A stretch of DNA of 64,000 bases, from assembly GCA_020543525.1 (NCBI GenBank), contig JAHYIO010000037.1, forward strand, positions 2,046,001 to 2,110,000. The letters run 5' to 3'. This DNA is from Coriolopsis trogii (taxonomy: Eukaryota; Basidiomycota; Agaricomycetes; Polyporales; Polyporaceae). The position numbers and the translations under genes are program-made. A model generated the notes under the pieces. The model was not told the DNA's origin, did no database searches, and saw only the letters and a program-made list of their open reading frames with translations. This document shows, piece after piece, positions 21,885 through 32,827 of this stretch; within the stretch, counting starts at the first letter, position 1, and the number at the start of each line of letters is the position of its first letter.

Positions 21885-24040
21885 ATGGCCGACGAGAAAC
21901 GCACAGCTGCAACCTCAGTCAAGCAGGTGGACGGCGGCAGTGACGATCATGAGAGTCTCACGGCGTTGAGGCACGCAGATGACGCCCTGCTTGCGAAGTT
22001 AGGGTATCGGAGCGAGTTTAAACGCGAGTTCTCGGTGAGTCTTCTCTTCTGTACATGTATACCTTGAGAAGTCCTTCTGCTCACCCACTCCAACGTCATG
22101 TTAGCTATTCGAAACCATCGCTTTTGCCTTCTCGATCATGGGCGTAGTCGCCTCGGTATCATCCACAATGTCGTTTCCCCTCGCATCTGGTCCGTCGTAC
22201 GACTCAGCAATCTCGGTACATCTGAACTGTATTGATATCATGTCACTCACCAGGCGGGCATGTCGGGATGGTCTTCGGATGGCTCATCCCGTCACTGTTT
22301 GTGATGACAATAGCAGCGTCGCTCGCCGAATTAACGTCCGCAATGCCGTATGTATCATGCCGTACCTCAGACCTTTAGGCATGCGCTGAGACCGTATCAG
22401 CACGAGCGCGGGGCTGTACTATTTCTCGGCGAAGCTGGCTCCCCCAAGATGGGCACCGCTCGCCAGTTGGATCACCGGGTGGGCCAATATCACTGGTCAA
22501 GTCGCCTTGGTGTGCTCGATCGACTTCACATGGTGCGCGTTCGAGCACGCTGGGATAGGACTACGCACGTACTGATTCGTGCGAAGCGCGCAGATGATCA
22601 CGACAGCGCTCAATGTCGGTTCTGATGGCGCAGTGGTCCTGGGTGCTGGACCTACCTTCGGCATTCTCCTCGCTATCCTCTTCACGCACGGCATTGTGTG
22701 CTCTGCTGCTACGTCCATCATCGCGCGGCTGAACATCTTCTATGTGCTCGTAAATGGTTTGTGAGCTATACTCCCCGCCTCAATGCACTCACCCAATGGC
22801 GCATATCGTCTAGTTGGTACTACGATCGCAGCGATTATCGTTCTCCTGGTGTGTAGCGGTGAAAGCCGAGTATCCACGAAGACAGCATTCACGATGTACG
22901 AGAACAACACTGGATGGTCAAACGGTATGTACAAGCTGTGTATATGCGCTTGATGTTGCTGATAGCGGGTAGATGGTTGGGCGTTCCTGTTGGCCTTCAC
23001 GTCGCCAATGTGGACCTTGACGGGCTGTAAGTCCAACCTACGTGCACAACATAATGTTACTCATACCCAAGCGACGCAGACGACTCCGCCGCTCATATCG
23101 CTGAGGAGACCGCAGGGGCGGCTCGCGCTGCTCCGATCGCCATCCTCGTCGGAGTTGGTGCCACCGCCTCTCTCGGTTGGTTGCTCTTCATCGCCGCATC
23201 GTTTGCAACTGCGTCCGTCCCGAACTTGCTCTATACGGATCTCCCGTTGCCTATGGGCCAGCTCTTCCTCGACATCCTCGGTAAACGGGGCATGCTCGCG
23301 ATCTGGAGCCTCATCATTGTCGTTCAATACGTCACTGGGGCCGCACAGGGAGTCGACGCTTCTCGTGTCGTGTTCGCTTTCGCTCGCGACAACGCGCTTC
23401 CCGGCTCCCGCTGGTGGAAGCGCATGCACCCATACACGCGGACCCCGGTGAACGCGGTGTGGTTCGTCATGTTCATGGCAGGTATCTGTGGGATTCTGGG
23501 CTTTTCCGATACTGCGCTTTCTTCGCTTGCCGGGTAAGTGGCCTCACCTTCAACACATCATGTCTTTACTCACTGTTTAGTCTTCTCCGCATGTAGAGCG
23601 TCAGTCATTGGGCTGTACACATCTTATGTCACCCCTATCTTCTTGCGCATCACCTGGGGGCGGAATAAGCTGCAGCCAGGGCCGTTTTCGTTGGGACGGT
23701 GGTACATGCCGATCGGGGTTATCGCCGTCGCGTGGGTGAGCTTCATTACCGTGCTACTCATGTTCCCTCCCGAAGTCCACCCCACTGCGCAGACCATGAG
23801 TGAGTAGATCCGTCAGATGTATGCTACTTATGCTAACGGCGATCGACGTCACCCTTGCCAGACTACGCGGTCGTGATCATCATGGCGGTCTTTGTCTTTG
23901 CGTCGCTTTCGTGGATTGTATCCGCCCACAAGTGGTTCAAGGGACCCGTCAGGAACGTCGACGAGGACACGAGAGGAGAGTATGAGGAGAAACAGGCTAT
24001 GCAGGTGAATGAGCGCGAGGTGTCCGTAGCAAGCTCGTAA
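21885..24040 (+). CDS. GABA / amino-acid permease (APC superfamily, Uga4-like)
   Basis: This is a multi-pass amino-acid/polyamine/GABA transporter. The ATG at 21885 starts MADEKRTAATSVKQVDGGSD, a cytosolic tail. Exon 1 ends at a GTGAGT donor (22035) and exon 2 begins at 22105 with LFETIAFAFSIMGVVASVSS. Membrane segments follow: FGWLIPSLFVMTIAASLAEL, the signature AGLYYFSAKLAPP, WITGWANITGQVALVCSIDF, GPTFGILLAILFTHGIVCSA, GWAFLLAFTSPMWTLTGYD, LGWLLFIAASFATASVPNLL, LAIWSLIIVVQYVTGAAQG, VNAVWFVMFMAGICGILGF, IGVIAVAWVSFITVLLMFP and YAVVIIMAVFVFASLSWIV. The family motif SRVVFAFARDNALPGSRWWK between helices 8 and 9 is intact. The C-terminus is charged. At least seven short introns are needed. It would import GABA or related amino acids at the plasma or vacuolar membrane. 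Confidence 0.9.
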
Positions 24041-24914
24041 TCAAATCCGAATGAACGTGCGCCCTAAGAATTGACGCTTATACGCTGAAAAGGACAGAGC
24101 ATCTGCGGAGATTGGGACAGACGGACTAGCTGTTGGGTGCCTATCCCCTTGTCGGGGATAGTACTCACGCTGGCGCTTGAGAATTGCAAGTAAGCCTCGC
24201 AGCCAGGTTGTCGCTCACACGAGTATCTAGCTGCTGGCCGTTCGACGCCATCCCCTCGTCCGCTGTCAAATCCCAGGGCGGCCCGTCCATCCTCCTCATG
24301 AACCTCTGTATCACACGGCACCACTAAGGTATGCCCAGCACAGACTCGACTACGTCGTTACAGCGTTACTTGCTGTGACAGATCACGTGAACTGACATAA
24401 CTTGTGATATTGCAAATGTCAAGCTTTGTCTTCATCACTTCCAGGAGGTGCTCAAGTATTAAAACAGGCTCTAGACTACTTTGTGCACTGTTTGAAATAC
24501 ATAAGAGGTACACCCGTACACGGCACAATGTAGAATACTGAGAAGGACTTCAAAGATCAAGTGGCTTATCCGTCCCAATTACCCGATAAACGCCCTAAGA
24601 ATTACTGTAGGGACCAAAACTTTTGAAATGGCTCAGGACGGACACACTGCACTGAAAATCAAGCAAGAACAAATATTGCGAGAGTGTTGTGGCCACAAGA
24701 TGTTCTTTTTTGTTTGGTGATATATGGAGTCTGTACATTCTAGTTTAAAATGCAATGCTGTCCCTCCGCCAAACTGAGGGCAGCGTGACGGAAATAGGTC
24801 ACCTGACGTAGTCGAGTCTGTGCTGGGCATACCTTACGAAGGTTTCGCACCACTGCGCACTGTTCATGACAGGCACCGAGTTCTGTATTCGGATCGTTCT
24901 GGGAACCATCGGAG
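24041..24914. other. Intergenic, nothing recognised
   Basis: About 870 bp of relatively AT-rich sequence between the permease and the first F-box copy. No coding or repeat structure was recognised. Confidence 0.45.
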
Positions 24915-26143
24915 ATGGGGCAATGTTGGCGACTGTGAGTCTACACACAGTTCAGTCTCAGCGTGGCATGCGGTGATCTCATCCATTGCGCGGATCCTCG
25001 CATCAAAACTCAATATAGACAAGAGAGAATGCGATGAGTGGGGCAAGCTCGGAGAGAGCTTCTGGTCTTCGATGTCGGACCTGGAGGATATGCTTCTCGT
25101 CCCCTCTTCAGGGTGAGCTTATGATCAAGTCAATTGCAGGTTCCAGTTGACGCTGATCGACTCGCCGTATGGGTAGGAGTATAAGCCTCGTCCTTACGGA
25201 TTGGCGCTCCGAGGGCCATGTCGCAACACAGCCTGGTCCAATTGGCATGCTCGCTATCGAGAAACCACAAATGATCTTCGTGGAAGTCGACGACTCGGAG
25301 TTCCATGATATGATCTGTCTTGCATCAACATGCAAGTTCCTACTTGACGTCAGCAGACCGTACCTCGAAGAAGCGTACAGGGCTTGCCACGCTGGTACAT
25401 GGTGTGGCTCTCGCCTCATCTACCTCGGAGATGGTGCAAACGACGAGCACCTCCCGGCAGGCCTCCTCACTCCGGCGGAGCGTCCAACATTCACTTCTAC
25501 GGCGACCCTGCTAACTCCTTCTATCAGGCCGCTGCCGCACAGCTTTACAAGGGGGTATACAGTCTCTCTAGAAGGGAGCTCGATAGACTTCGCGCAGAGC
25601 GACAGTTCACCGAGAGGATGCAGGCCTGCAACTGCTTGGACGGTGAAAGGAAGGAGGTGGCCGAAGACAGTCACCTGACGTCCGTGGTACGAAGGGACAC
25701 CAAGTGTTCCGCAAACTCTACATACCATCAGAAGACTCGGTGATGTGACTGGGAGAAGTGGGAATCGGAGCTGGCCGTCGTGAAGGTGGTATGCAATCTA
25801 TGCAAGGCGGAGTAGGTGTCGGGCAGCCTGGTAGGGCTGCTTGGGCACGCGCTTCTCGCGCAAATTTGCTGGTCGGACGACCCATCCTTTTCCATGCGAT
25901 GCAAGGAGCCGTAGGAGTCGCGGCTCCTCAAGGGACCATGGGCTAGTGAATAGGTTCTGTGTCACCCGGTTCGATGAGCTCTCTGGCTTGACGCCGTATG
26001 TCAAGCGCGAGTGGGCGGACGTGACGGCGAGAGTCGAAGGGTTGTTGTGTCATCGGTGGGAAACGAGACACGGTACGAAAGCTACTAGAGTTGAATATTC
26101 ATATTGGAGTCTTTGTAATGGATGGAATTTGAACTTTGCATGA
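24915..26143 (+). pseudogene. Degenerate F-box family copy 1
   Basis: This is the first of three tandem copies of one basidiomycete F-box family. Exon 1 (MGQCWRL, ATG 24915) has a good GTGAGT donor. The expected acceptor before LNIDKRECDEWGKLGESFW has lost its AG: the sequence there is ATCAAAACTC. The next segment, LTDWRSEGHVATQPGPIGML through RLIYLGDG to HLPAGLLTPAE, is in frame. The body then degenerates. Recognisable 3' pieces (AQICWSDDPSFSMRCKEP, RFCVTRFDELSGLTPYVKRE) lie in different frames and are broken by an in-frame TAG after RCKEP. Compared with copy 3 it has lost the acidic middle region. It is probably not functional. Confidence 0.75.
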
Positions 26144-26189
26144 GCCGCCAACTTACCGACACAACAGTTCCGGATGGTAGATATGGAGT

Positions 26190-27310
26190 AGGATGGATGC
26201 ATCCTAGACGGTGGCGTCCGTCCGCCTGGATGCATCCGCTTACGGATGCCGGTCCGCAAATGCGGAGCAGCCCATCGGGCCCGGGTGACCTCCACGTGAT
26301 CTGTGTGGGGGTCACCCGGGCGCTTCCCACCTTCTTGTCGACACTATCTTATCCCTCTCACTCTCGCTGTGTCTCCATGTCTCTCTGTGTCTCATACCCT
26401 GGGTGATGCTTTTCTTCCTCTCCTGCTCTCTCTCCTTTTCCGCTTCATATCTCTTGCTATGGCTGCCGCAACAACGTCTTGGTGATGATTCTAACAATAT
26501 GGGCTAACAAGCTACGACGACGAATGCAAGAAGGGCCGCAATGGCGCAGGGCGGCAAGGCTCGCTCGGGCAAGGACTTTATGGATAACACGGACGACGAG
26601 GGAGCTAGTGGACTGTATGGCGAGACTAGCAAAGAGGACAAGAGCGAAGAGGAACGAGGATGGCAACAACGGTTGAGAGGATGGTACGTCCTCATCTCTG
26701 CTGTCTCTCTCCCTTCCCCTCTTGTCTCTTTTCTCTCCGTCCCTCACCCTCGTTTCTGATAGCTGCGAGAGACGAGGCGGCTTGAACAACGAGGCTCAGG
26801 ACGGTGAGGAGCACCATCCTCCTCGTTCTCACCTTTGTCTCTTATTGTCTTAATCTCTCTGTATTTCGCCTCCTTATTACCGCAAACATCTTACATATCA
26901 TGTCGTCGCAAGAGACGGAAGCGAGAATGGCGTTAGAAGCAAAGATGGGTTGGACCACAAGTGGAACGAGGAGGATAAGTGATCTGTCCCATCTCTCCGC
27001 CCTTGTTCTCGTCCTTGTCTCTTGTGTGTTTCCTGTTCTCCTGTCCGTAGTTGCTGTCCTTGAGGTACTCGCAGCCATCACCATAAACATTTTTGACCTC
27101 ATGCCCCTGTGGTCATCCTGCCTTTCTCATCGGTTGTACGCGCTCGAAAAGTGTGATTTATTGGACCAATAGATTAGAATGATACATAAGGCATATACAG
27201 TCAAGTATTATTATGCACTGACAGCAGTAGAATAAGAATGCATTTCGATGCATCCATCCGGACGGACTCCTCCGTGCTGGGATGCATCCGCCCTACTGAA
27301 GATGCTCCCG
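26190..27310. repeat. GGATGCATCC clusters flanking a pyrimidine-rich block
   Basis: At 26190-26260 and again at 27247-27310 the palindrome GGATGCATCC (or a one-base variant) occurs twice about 30 bp apart, followed by GGATGCCG. The two clusters are in the same orientation and share the order palindrome, GACGG-rich spacer, GGATGCATCCG, GGATGCC. Between them lies about 1 kb of strongly CT-biased sequence without a supported gene. The arrangement suggests a dispersed repeat or the ends of an old inserted element. It separates F-box copies 1 and 2. Confidence 0.5.
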
Positions 27311-27501
27311 GATGCCGTTGAGCGCGCTCGTGAGAACTTATTGAGGCGGCCCGAAGTTCGAAGCTCCAACGGCCACTGCGAGTTTGCTCACTCTCTGCCA
27401 CGTCTCCATCAGCCTCCATTGATCTGTGCTGCCAGTAGTGTGCCATCTTCTCTTCATTTTCATTGCTCGATTCTGTGAGGTTCAACAACCTTTCTTTGGC
27501 A

Positions 27502-28670
27502 ATGGGGCAAAATTGGTGCTTGTGAGGTTTGCGCACCCAGCCCCAGGTGCGAGAAACTACGTAACTAACTGAGATCTCACTGTTACAAGGTTCAACATTG
27601 ACAAGAGAGAACAGGCTTACGGAGGAAAGCTTGGAGAATGGTTCTGGGATTCGGGGGACCGCGATGATCTTTGCAACGCGCTGACAGTGCCGGTGACACC
27701 TTCTCAGTGAGTCGAGTTATTGTGTCTATGGTTCATGACTGAGGAGCATCGTTTTTGAAACGCAGCGAAATCGACGAATGGCTCTCCAGAGGTCACAATG
27801 CGATACAGTCTGCTCCTCTGGGCAAGCTCGCAGATGAGCTGTTATGCATGATCTTCGAAGGGCTCGAGAAGTACCACGAGATGGTGTTCCTTTCACTGAC
27901 ATGCAAACGCTTGCTCCGGGTATACCGACCGTATCTCGAAGCAGAGTACCAAATATTCCATATGCCAGCATGGCATAGCTCTCGACTCATATGTCTCGGC
28001 GACTATGCCCTCGACCACAGGGTCTCCTCACTGCAGAAGAGTAGCACATGGTGTCGACTTATGAGGATGAACCTGCGGATTTGTACCATTACGCGTTCGA
28101 ATCCTGTGACAGCTTATCCCGGTTCCAGCCACGAAAGCAGATGGATATGATCAACTGGTTCCACCACAAGACACATCGCTACTCCGTCTCTGACGTATTC
28201 GACTCAGACTCGGACTCTCCACGCTCCAAATCCACACCGATGGAGCAAGAGTACTCCAGATTCCACACGCTCTACGTGCGTCGCGATCATACCTTCAAAC
28301 ACTATTCAACGCTGCCAACGGTAGAAGTCCTCCATGCAACCTATCCAAGGCGGAATACGTGCGCTCAGACCGCTTGACGGTGCTGGAGAAGTCAAGTTGT
28401 TCGCAGTTAGAGGTGTCGCTTACCCATGGCCTCATCTCGCAGATTTGCTGGTCGGACTGCGCAGATTTTGCCATGCGCTGCGAGGCACCGTTTCGGTCAC
28501 AGCTGTGCCGAGAGCTGTGGGTGGGCGATAGGTTCTGTATTGTTGAGCTCAACGCGCTGTCTGCGCTGAAGCCACTCGTCGAGCGGGAGTGGCTGGATGT
28601 GACGAAGAGGGTTGACGCCTTGCTGAACCACCTTTGGGAGAACGAGATGGAGGTGTATCAGTCGGACTAG
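27502..28670 (+). pseudogene. Degenerate F-box family copy 2
   Basis: This is the second tandem copy. Splicing is intact at the 5' end: exon 1 MGQNWCL (27502-27521), exon 2 FNIDKREQAYGGKLGEWFWD (27590-27706), and exon 3 from 27766 with EIDEWLSRGHNAIQSAPLGK and the F-box core LADELLCMIFEGLEK. After GDYALD near 28013 a one-base-type frameshift occurs. In the shifted frame QGLLTAEE is followed by an in-frame TAG at 28042-28044. The frame then continues open (MVSTYEDEPADLYHYAFES) until a second shift near 28330, after which NLSKAEYVRSDRLTVLEK to the C-terminus LLNHLWENEMEVYQSD is open. Two frameshifts plus a stop indicate a recent pseudogene. Sequencing error is the alternative. Confidence 0.78.
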
Positions 28671-28965
28671 GTCTTGAGGCAGTCATCTTCTTGTAGACAG
28701 AATCAGACAATGGGCTATGATCACGTTATCATCATGACTACGACGAGCGAAGGGTAGGTCACGTGCATAAAGGCCGGTCGGCAGCGCCTGCTGCAGCTCT
28801 CGGCCAGCCAGGCTCCTGGGCCCGAAGTTGGTTGAAGTCGCGCGTCCTGTGCATCTTCATCTCTCTCTTCCAACCGCAAGTACTACCACCTCCATACTCC
28901 ATCAGGTAATGTCGCAGTCAATGACATGCATTGAGTACTGGTGCAGAATCTCACCTGCTATCCTA
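28671..28965. other. Spacer between F-box copy 2 and the MITE
   Basis: Just under 300 bp. It contains TGCTGCAGCTCTCGGCCAGC-type GC-rich sequence and no coding signal. Confidence 0.4.
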
Positions 28966-29276
28966 TGGTGCGCGGCACCTAGTCACCGCTTATCTTGTAC
29001 AACAAAACGGGAGTGCCGAGATTTTGCCCGTTTCCTTATTGGCTTGACCAATCGACTCCTTTTCCCAAAGGGAGACGATCTGTCAAGCCGTTTGTCCCAA
29101 TTCTCAAAATTGGGCGAGATATTTTGCGCATCCCCTTCTGATTTTGCCACTTCCTGCCAAATAGCCGAGGCGCTTGGACCTAGGCGCCCCGTAAGCGCCC
29201 TCTAAGCGCCCTAATTTGGTCGTTTGGCCGATTTTGCCACTGCCCATTTTAAGCGGTGACTAGGCGCCGTGCACCA
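28966..29276. mobile_element. TA-flanked MITE, about 311 bp
   Basis: The left end reads TGGTGCGCGGCACCTAGTCA and continues to CCGCTTA. The right end, reverse-complemented, reads TGGTGCACGGCGCCTAGTCA and continues to CCGCTTA. That is a 27-bp terminal inverted repeat with two mismatches. Both ends are flanked by TA (28964-28965 and 29277-29278), the target duplication expected of Tc1/mariner-type elements. The interior is AT-richer, non-coding, and has short internal motifs such as repeated AAGCGCCCT. It is a non-autonomous element; no transposase is present in the window. It ends 44 bp before the start codon of F-box copy 3. Confidence 0.8.
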
Positions 29277-29320
29277 TACTTGACGGCAATAGGCAGCGAC
29301 CGGAACGTGAGATCTCAACG

Positions 29321-30500
29321 ATGGGACAAGACTGGCACCTGTGAGTCTGTTTCACTAAGGAACCTCTTGGAATTGTTGGGACGAATTCTCGAACCAGATT
29401 CAATCTCGACACGAGGCAATATTGTAGTGGGGGGAAACTTGGGGAATGGTTCTGGGATTCGCAGAGCGATGTATACGCAGCACTTGTTCAGAAGTCGAAG
29501 CCCAGGTGAGCCAGAGTTCACTCCCCTCCATGTCGAGAAACTGATGTGTACTCTACTTTCCAGCCCGAAATTTATCATTGAGTGGCTCACAGAAGGCGAC
29601 ATTGTCATACAACGAGGCCCCCTAGGCAAACTCGCTGCGGAGCTCTTGCAGATGATTTTTGCAGAGCTCGAATCTTTCCTTGATCAGATCGCGTTTGCTA
29701 TCACATGCAAACATGTACTTGGGGCTCTGCGACTAGACCTCGAGAAGGCATTCAAGACATTCCACATGCCATCTTGGTATGGTTGTCGTCTCATATGTCT
29801 CGGCGATTACGCGTGGGACGAGTCGCTTCCGCAAGGGCTGCTCACCCCGCAGGAGAAGGACGCACAGTCGAAGCTCATCATCGACGGAGACCGTACGCTG
29901 TCCTTCTACTATTATGCGCGCGAGGTCTTCGAATGGACAAGCAGCCCGCAAAAATCACGCGGGGGACGGTACTACGAACTGGATCACCACTTGAGGCGCG
30001 AAATGCATTTGGACAATGGTCTATGGCATAGGAGAAAGAGCGTGGATCATCCTTTGATGTCCGTCCTGCGCAGGGACATTCGCATGATCCGCCAACTCCA
30101 TTTAGGCCCCGAGTCCGATGCCACGCCCTCCACCCCGCAACTTCAGGACGAAGACGACGGCTCTTCTCATCACTACCCTGTAGAAGTCGTCTGCAATCTC
30201 TCCAAAGCGGAGTACGTCCGGGAGGACCTCTTGACTGCGTTGGTACAGTCAGAAGGCCAGCTATCTATCATGCATGGCCTCCTTGTGCAGATATGCTGGT
30301 CCGACGACTCCTCGTTCGCCCTGCGTTGCGAAGAGCCGTTCGAATCTCAACTCCAGGAAGGCCCTTGGGCAGGCGACAGGTTCTGCATTGTCACGCTCGA
30401 TGATGTGCCTGCTCTGAAGCCGCATGTCGAGCGCGAGTGGGTGGACGTCACGGAGAGGGTTGACGCATTGCTATGCCACCTGTGGAAGGCCAATAATTAG
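29321..30500 (+). CDS. F-box family copy 3, open
   Basis: This is the only uninterrupted member of the tandem trio. The start was chosen by homology with copies 1 and 2: ATG 29321 gives MGQDWHL, then intron 29341-29397, and exon 2 29398-29505 gives FNLDTRQYCSGGKLGEWFW. Intron 29506-29563 follows, and exon 3 from 29564 runs PKFIIEWLTEGDIVIQRG, then the F-box core LGKLAAELLQMIFAELES. An unspliced reading of the same region would give an unrelated N-terminus. Downstream are CRLICLGDYAWDESLPQGLL, a hydrophobic-aromatic block, an Asp/Ser-rich linker, and a conserved C-terminal domain (LLVQICWSDDSSFALRCEE, WAGDRFCIVTLDDVPALKPH, VDVTERVDALLCHLW). The TAG at 30498-30500 is followed in frame by 47 codons of acidic tail. 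It is probably an SCF adaptor. Confidence 0.8.
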
Positions 30501-31514
30501 GCAGTCGCTGAGGACGAGGACGAGGACGAGGACGCGTGGGACGGGGACAACGACGACACAGACAACGATGGTGAGCACGACGGCAGCGAACACGGGGACA
30601 GCAACTACCAAGACGAGGACGAGGACGCAAAGTATAAGAGGTAGAGAAATGGTTCGAGGCTGTCTGCGTTCACGATGAGATCGGTAACTGTTCACTGTGT
30701 ATCTTGTCCCAAATTCTAGAGATTGCACAAGGGGTGCCTTCGCTTCGCTCCAGCAAAAGGACGATATCGGGTTTGCTTAGTATGAGAAAGGGACAGAGGG
30801 CGCACAGAGAGTAACGTACGCGTAACGTGACGCGCTGAGCAGGTCGCACAGAATAAAATATTCTGAGGCAGCGCAGGTGGCCCCGGGACCCAAACAATGT
30901 GTACACAGAATGGAGGGATCTCTATAGAAATCGACTTATACAATACCAAGCAAAGTGTCATTCTTGTATCACCTCACTGCAAAGCAAAGACGATATATTG
31001 AAGACGGAATTTGAAGACGAACGTCAGGACGAGAGTCAGGAAGAGGCGCAGACGAGCGAGGAAGAGGCGCAGACGAGCGAGGAAGACGAGGCCAAGTAGT
31101 AATGAACTCCAGCCAATCGCCTTGATGATTTGCATGACGACAAACACTTAGACAACTCCCAAGAGTAGTGCATGTAATGTCTCCTGTGTATATGTATCAC
31201 AACAAAATACGGATGGTAGAGCAGAAGAGCAAATGGAGGGAAGGGTGTGCTCAGGTCAAGGTGACAGATCAAGACCCGGAGAGCGTACGTTGAAGTTGTA
31301 TCGGAGAGATCTGTGAGGCTAAGGGCGCAGCATAGTGAGTGAATGTGTGATGAACCAGAGACATGGTCGGACCGTCGAGAAAGAACAACAAAGCGCATGG
31401 GTGGAGCCGTCGTGTATTGCATGCATGACTCTCCACAATTCACATGTGCCCACACCCATCACGTCCCGTCCTCAGAACGCACGTGGATCTTCTTCGACAT
31501 GCAATCTTTGATTC
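30501..31514. other. Acidic-repeat 3' region of F-box copy 3 and downstream spacer
   Basis: From 30501 to 30644 the F-box frame continues past its TAG as GAC/GAG-rich codons. A further acidic open stretch at about 31010-31099 (EFEDERQDESQEEAQTSEE) ends in TAG and may be a leftover tail of another family copy. Nothing else was recognised. Confidence 0.45.
31040..31081. repeat. 21-bp tandem duplication
   Basis: Two perfect adjacent copies of a 21-bp unit beginning GAAGAGGCGCAGACGAGCGA. It encodes EEAQTSE-type acidic repeats in the open frame noted for this spacer. Confidence 0.8.
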
Positions 31515-32606
31515 TCAATCGATATCGTCTGAATGCCCATCTGAATCTGACTCGGAGTCGAATTCGAAGTCGAGATCTTGCATACCCATCCGGCGCGCGA
31601 GTTCCTCGGCCGTAAGCAAGCTAGCCTCGGGAGTGTCGTTGCACAAAGGGTCAACGCCTGCCGGGAAACCAAAGGATCGTGGAGGTACGGCGGACCGAGG
31701 TGCATTGCGTTCGCCGTACCCTACAAAATCCCAGTCACGACTGTTCAGCGCGTTCATGTACGGATTGTCGAAAAGTGAGGGGGCTGGGCTGGACTGGGCT
31801 ACAGATGACGACGCATGAGCAAATTTCCAGCAAGTGACGGACTCAGTCGCAGAATACATACCGAGCAGACTGTTGTTCAACCACCATTCGTTATCGTGCA
31901 GGCGACGACGACGTTCGACTTCGAATGCTTTGCCCACGCGAAGCAGCGCACAGTCGCCCTTGTGGAGCGCAGGCTTCCAATCTTCCTTCTGACACTGCCA
32001 GTATGGAGGTCACAAGATCAGATCCTGGTTAAAAGGCATCGGCCATAGCAGCATGATGTTGCGCACCGTCTGGGAGCAGTAGTAGCGAGCCTTGCAGCTC
32101 GAGCAGCGCAAGAAACGAGGCCCGCCTGTGACCTCCCACTTACCGCAGCGAGCACACACATACGCGAGCTCTGCCTCTGGGATGTCGACCCGTACCTCTG
32201 CAATAACACCGTCCCGCCTCGCCGCCCAATCGAACTTCCTCACGATCGTCACCGGTGGGTGCCCATCCACGTCGCGTAGCAGCTCGAGCATCTCAAGTGC
32301 CTCTCGACCCATGCTACCCCCAATTGTGAATCGTGGCCGCTTGATGTCCGGACATACGTCTTACACGGTACGCGGGTCCGAAGTGACGAGATTGAGGCAG
32401 AGGTCCGCACGCTTGCCGCGCACGCCAAACGGACGCGCGAAGACGATGAACCAGGACGCGTGACTGCGACCCAGAACGAGTGGTGCACCAGAGTATTTGC
32501 GAGGAGAGGCGAAGACCCGGATTTTTGCATGAGTGTTGAAGGGGCCACCAGTCTTCTTGGGAGGATCTTCAGGGGAATTGACGGTAGCTTTCGCGGCATC
32601 AGACAT
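31515..32606 (-). CDS. MYND-type zinc-finger protein
   Basis: The start at 32606 (MSDAAKATVNSPEDPPKKTG) leads through KIRVFASPRKYSGAPLVLG. An intron with donor GTAAGA and acceptor ATCAAG near 32344 is followed by RPRFTIGGSMGREALEMLEL. The MYND finger reads CARCGKWEVTGGPRFLRCSS and CKARYYCSQT. An intron of about 70 bp then leads to CQKEDWKPALHKGDCALL, so all expected Cys/His ligands are present once spliced. The C-terminal part (KAFEVERRRRLHDNEWWLNN) is followed by a probable further intron and an acidic Ser/Asp-rich tail (FDSESDSDGHSDDID). MYND domains mediate protein contacts with proline-rich partners. No SET domain is seen, so this is a stand-alone MYND protein of unknown role. Confidence 0.82.
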
Positions 32607-32827
32607 GTCGAGCTATGAGGGGCAATCTAGGAGTGTTGGAGGCCGTCGCCACATGATGAGGAAGGTCGACGAGCAGTGGCTTGTCCAGAGATCAAAATTT
32701 GAATCAATCGCAGCGATCTTATCATATCAATCTTTCCAAAAACGAGTCTCATACACAACGGCGGACAAGTTGCATTACGGTCACTAGGGGCCGATGCCTG
32801 ACCTATCTAGCCTGACATCTCACGAGC

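Noticed and set aside
22990..23451. Ser/Arg-rich open frame inside the permease
   Set aside because: Another frame of the same strand carries the transmembrane helices and the permease signature; this is a shadow.
26804..27172. 122-codon hydrophobic plus-strand frame in the pyrimidine-rich block
   Set aside because: CT-rich DNA yields Leu/Ser/Val-rich translations by composition; no start context or homologue is recognisable.
29256..29563. Unspliced N-terminal extension of F-box copy 3
   Set aside because: It starts at a GTG inside the MITE and gives unrelated sequence, whereas the spliced model matches the other two copies exon by exon.
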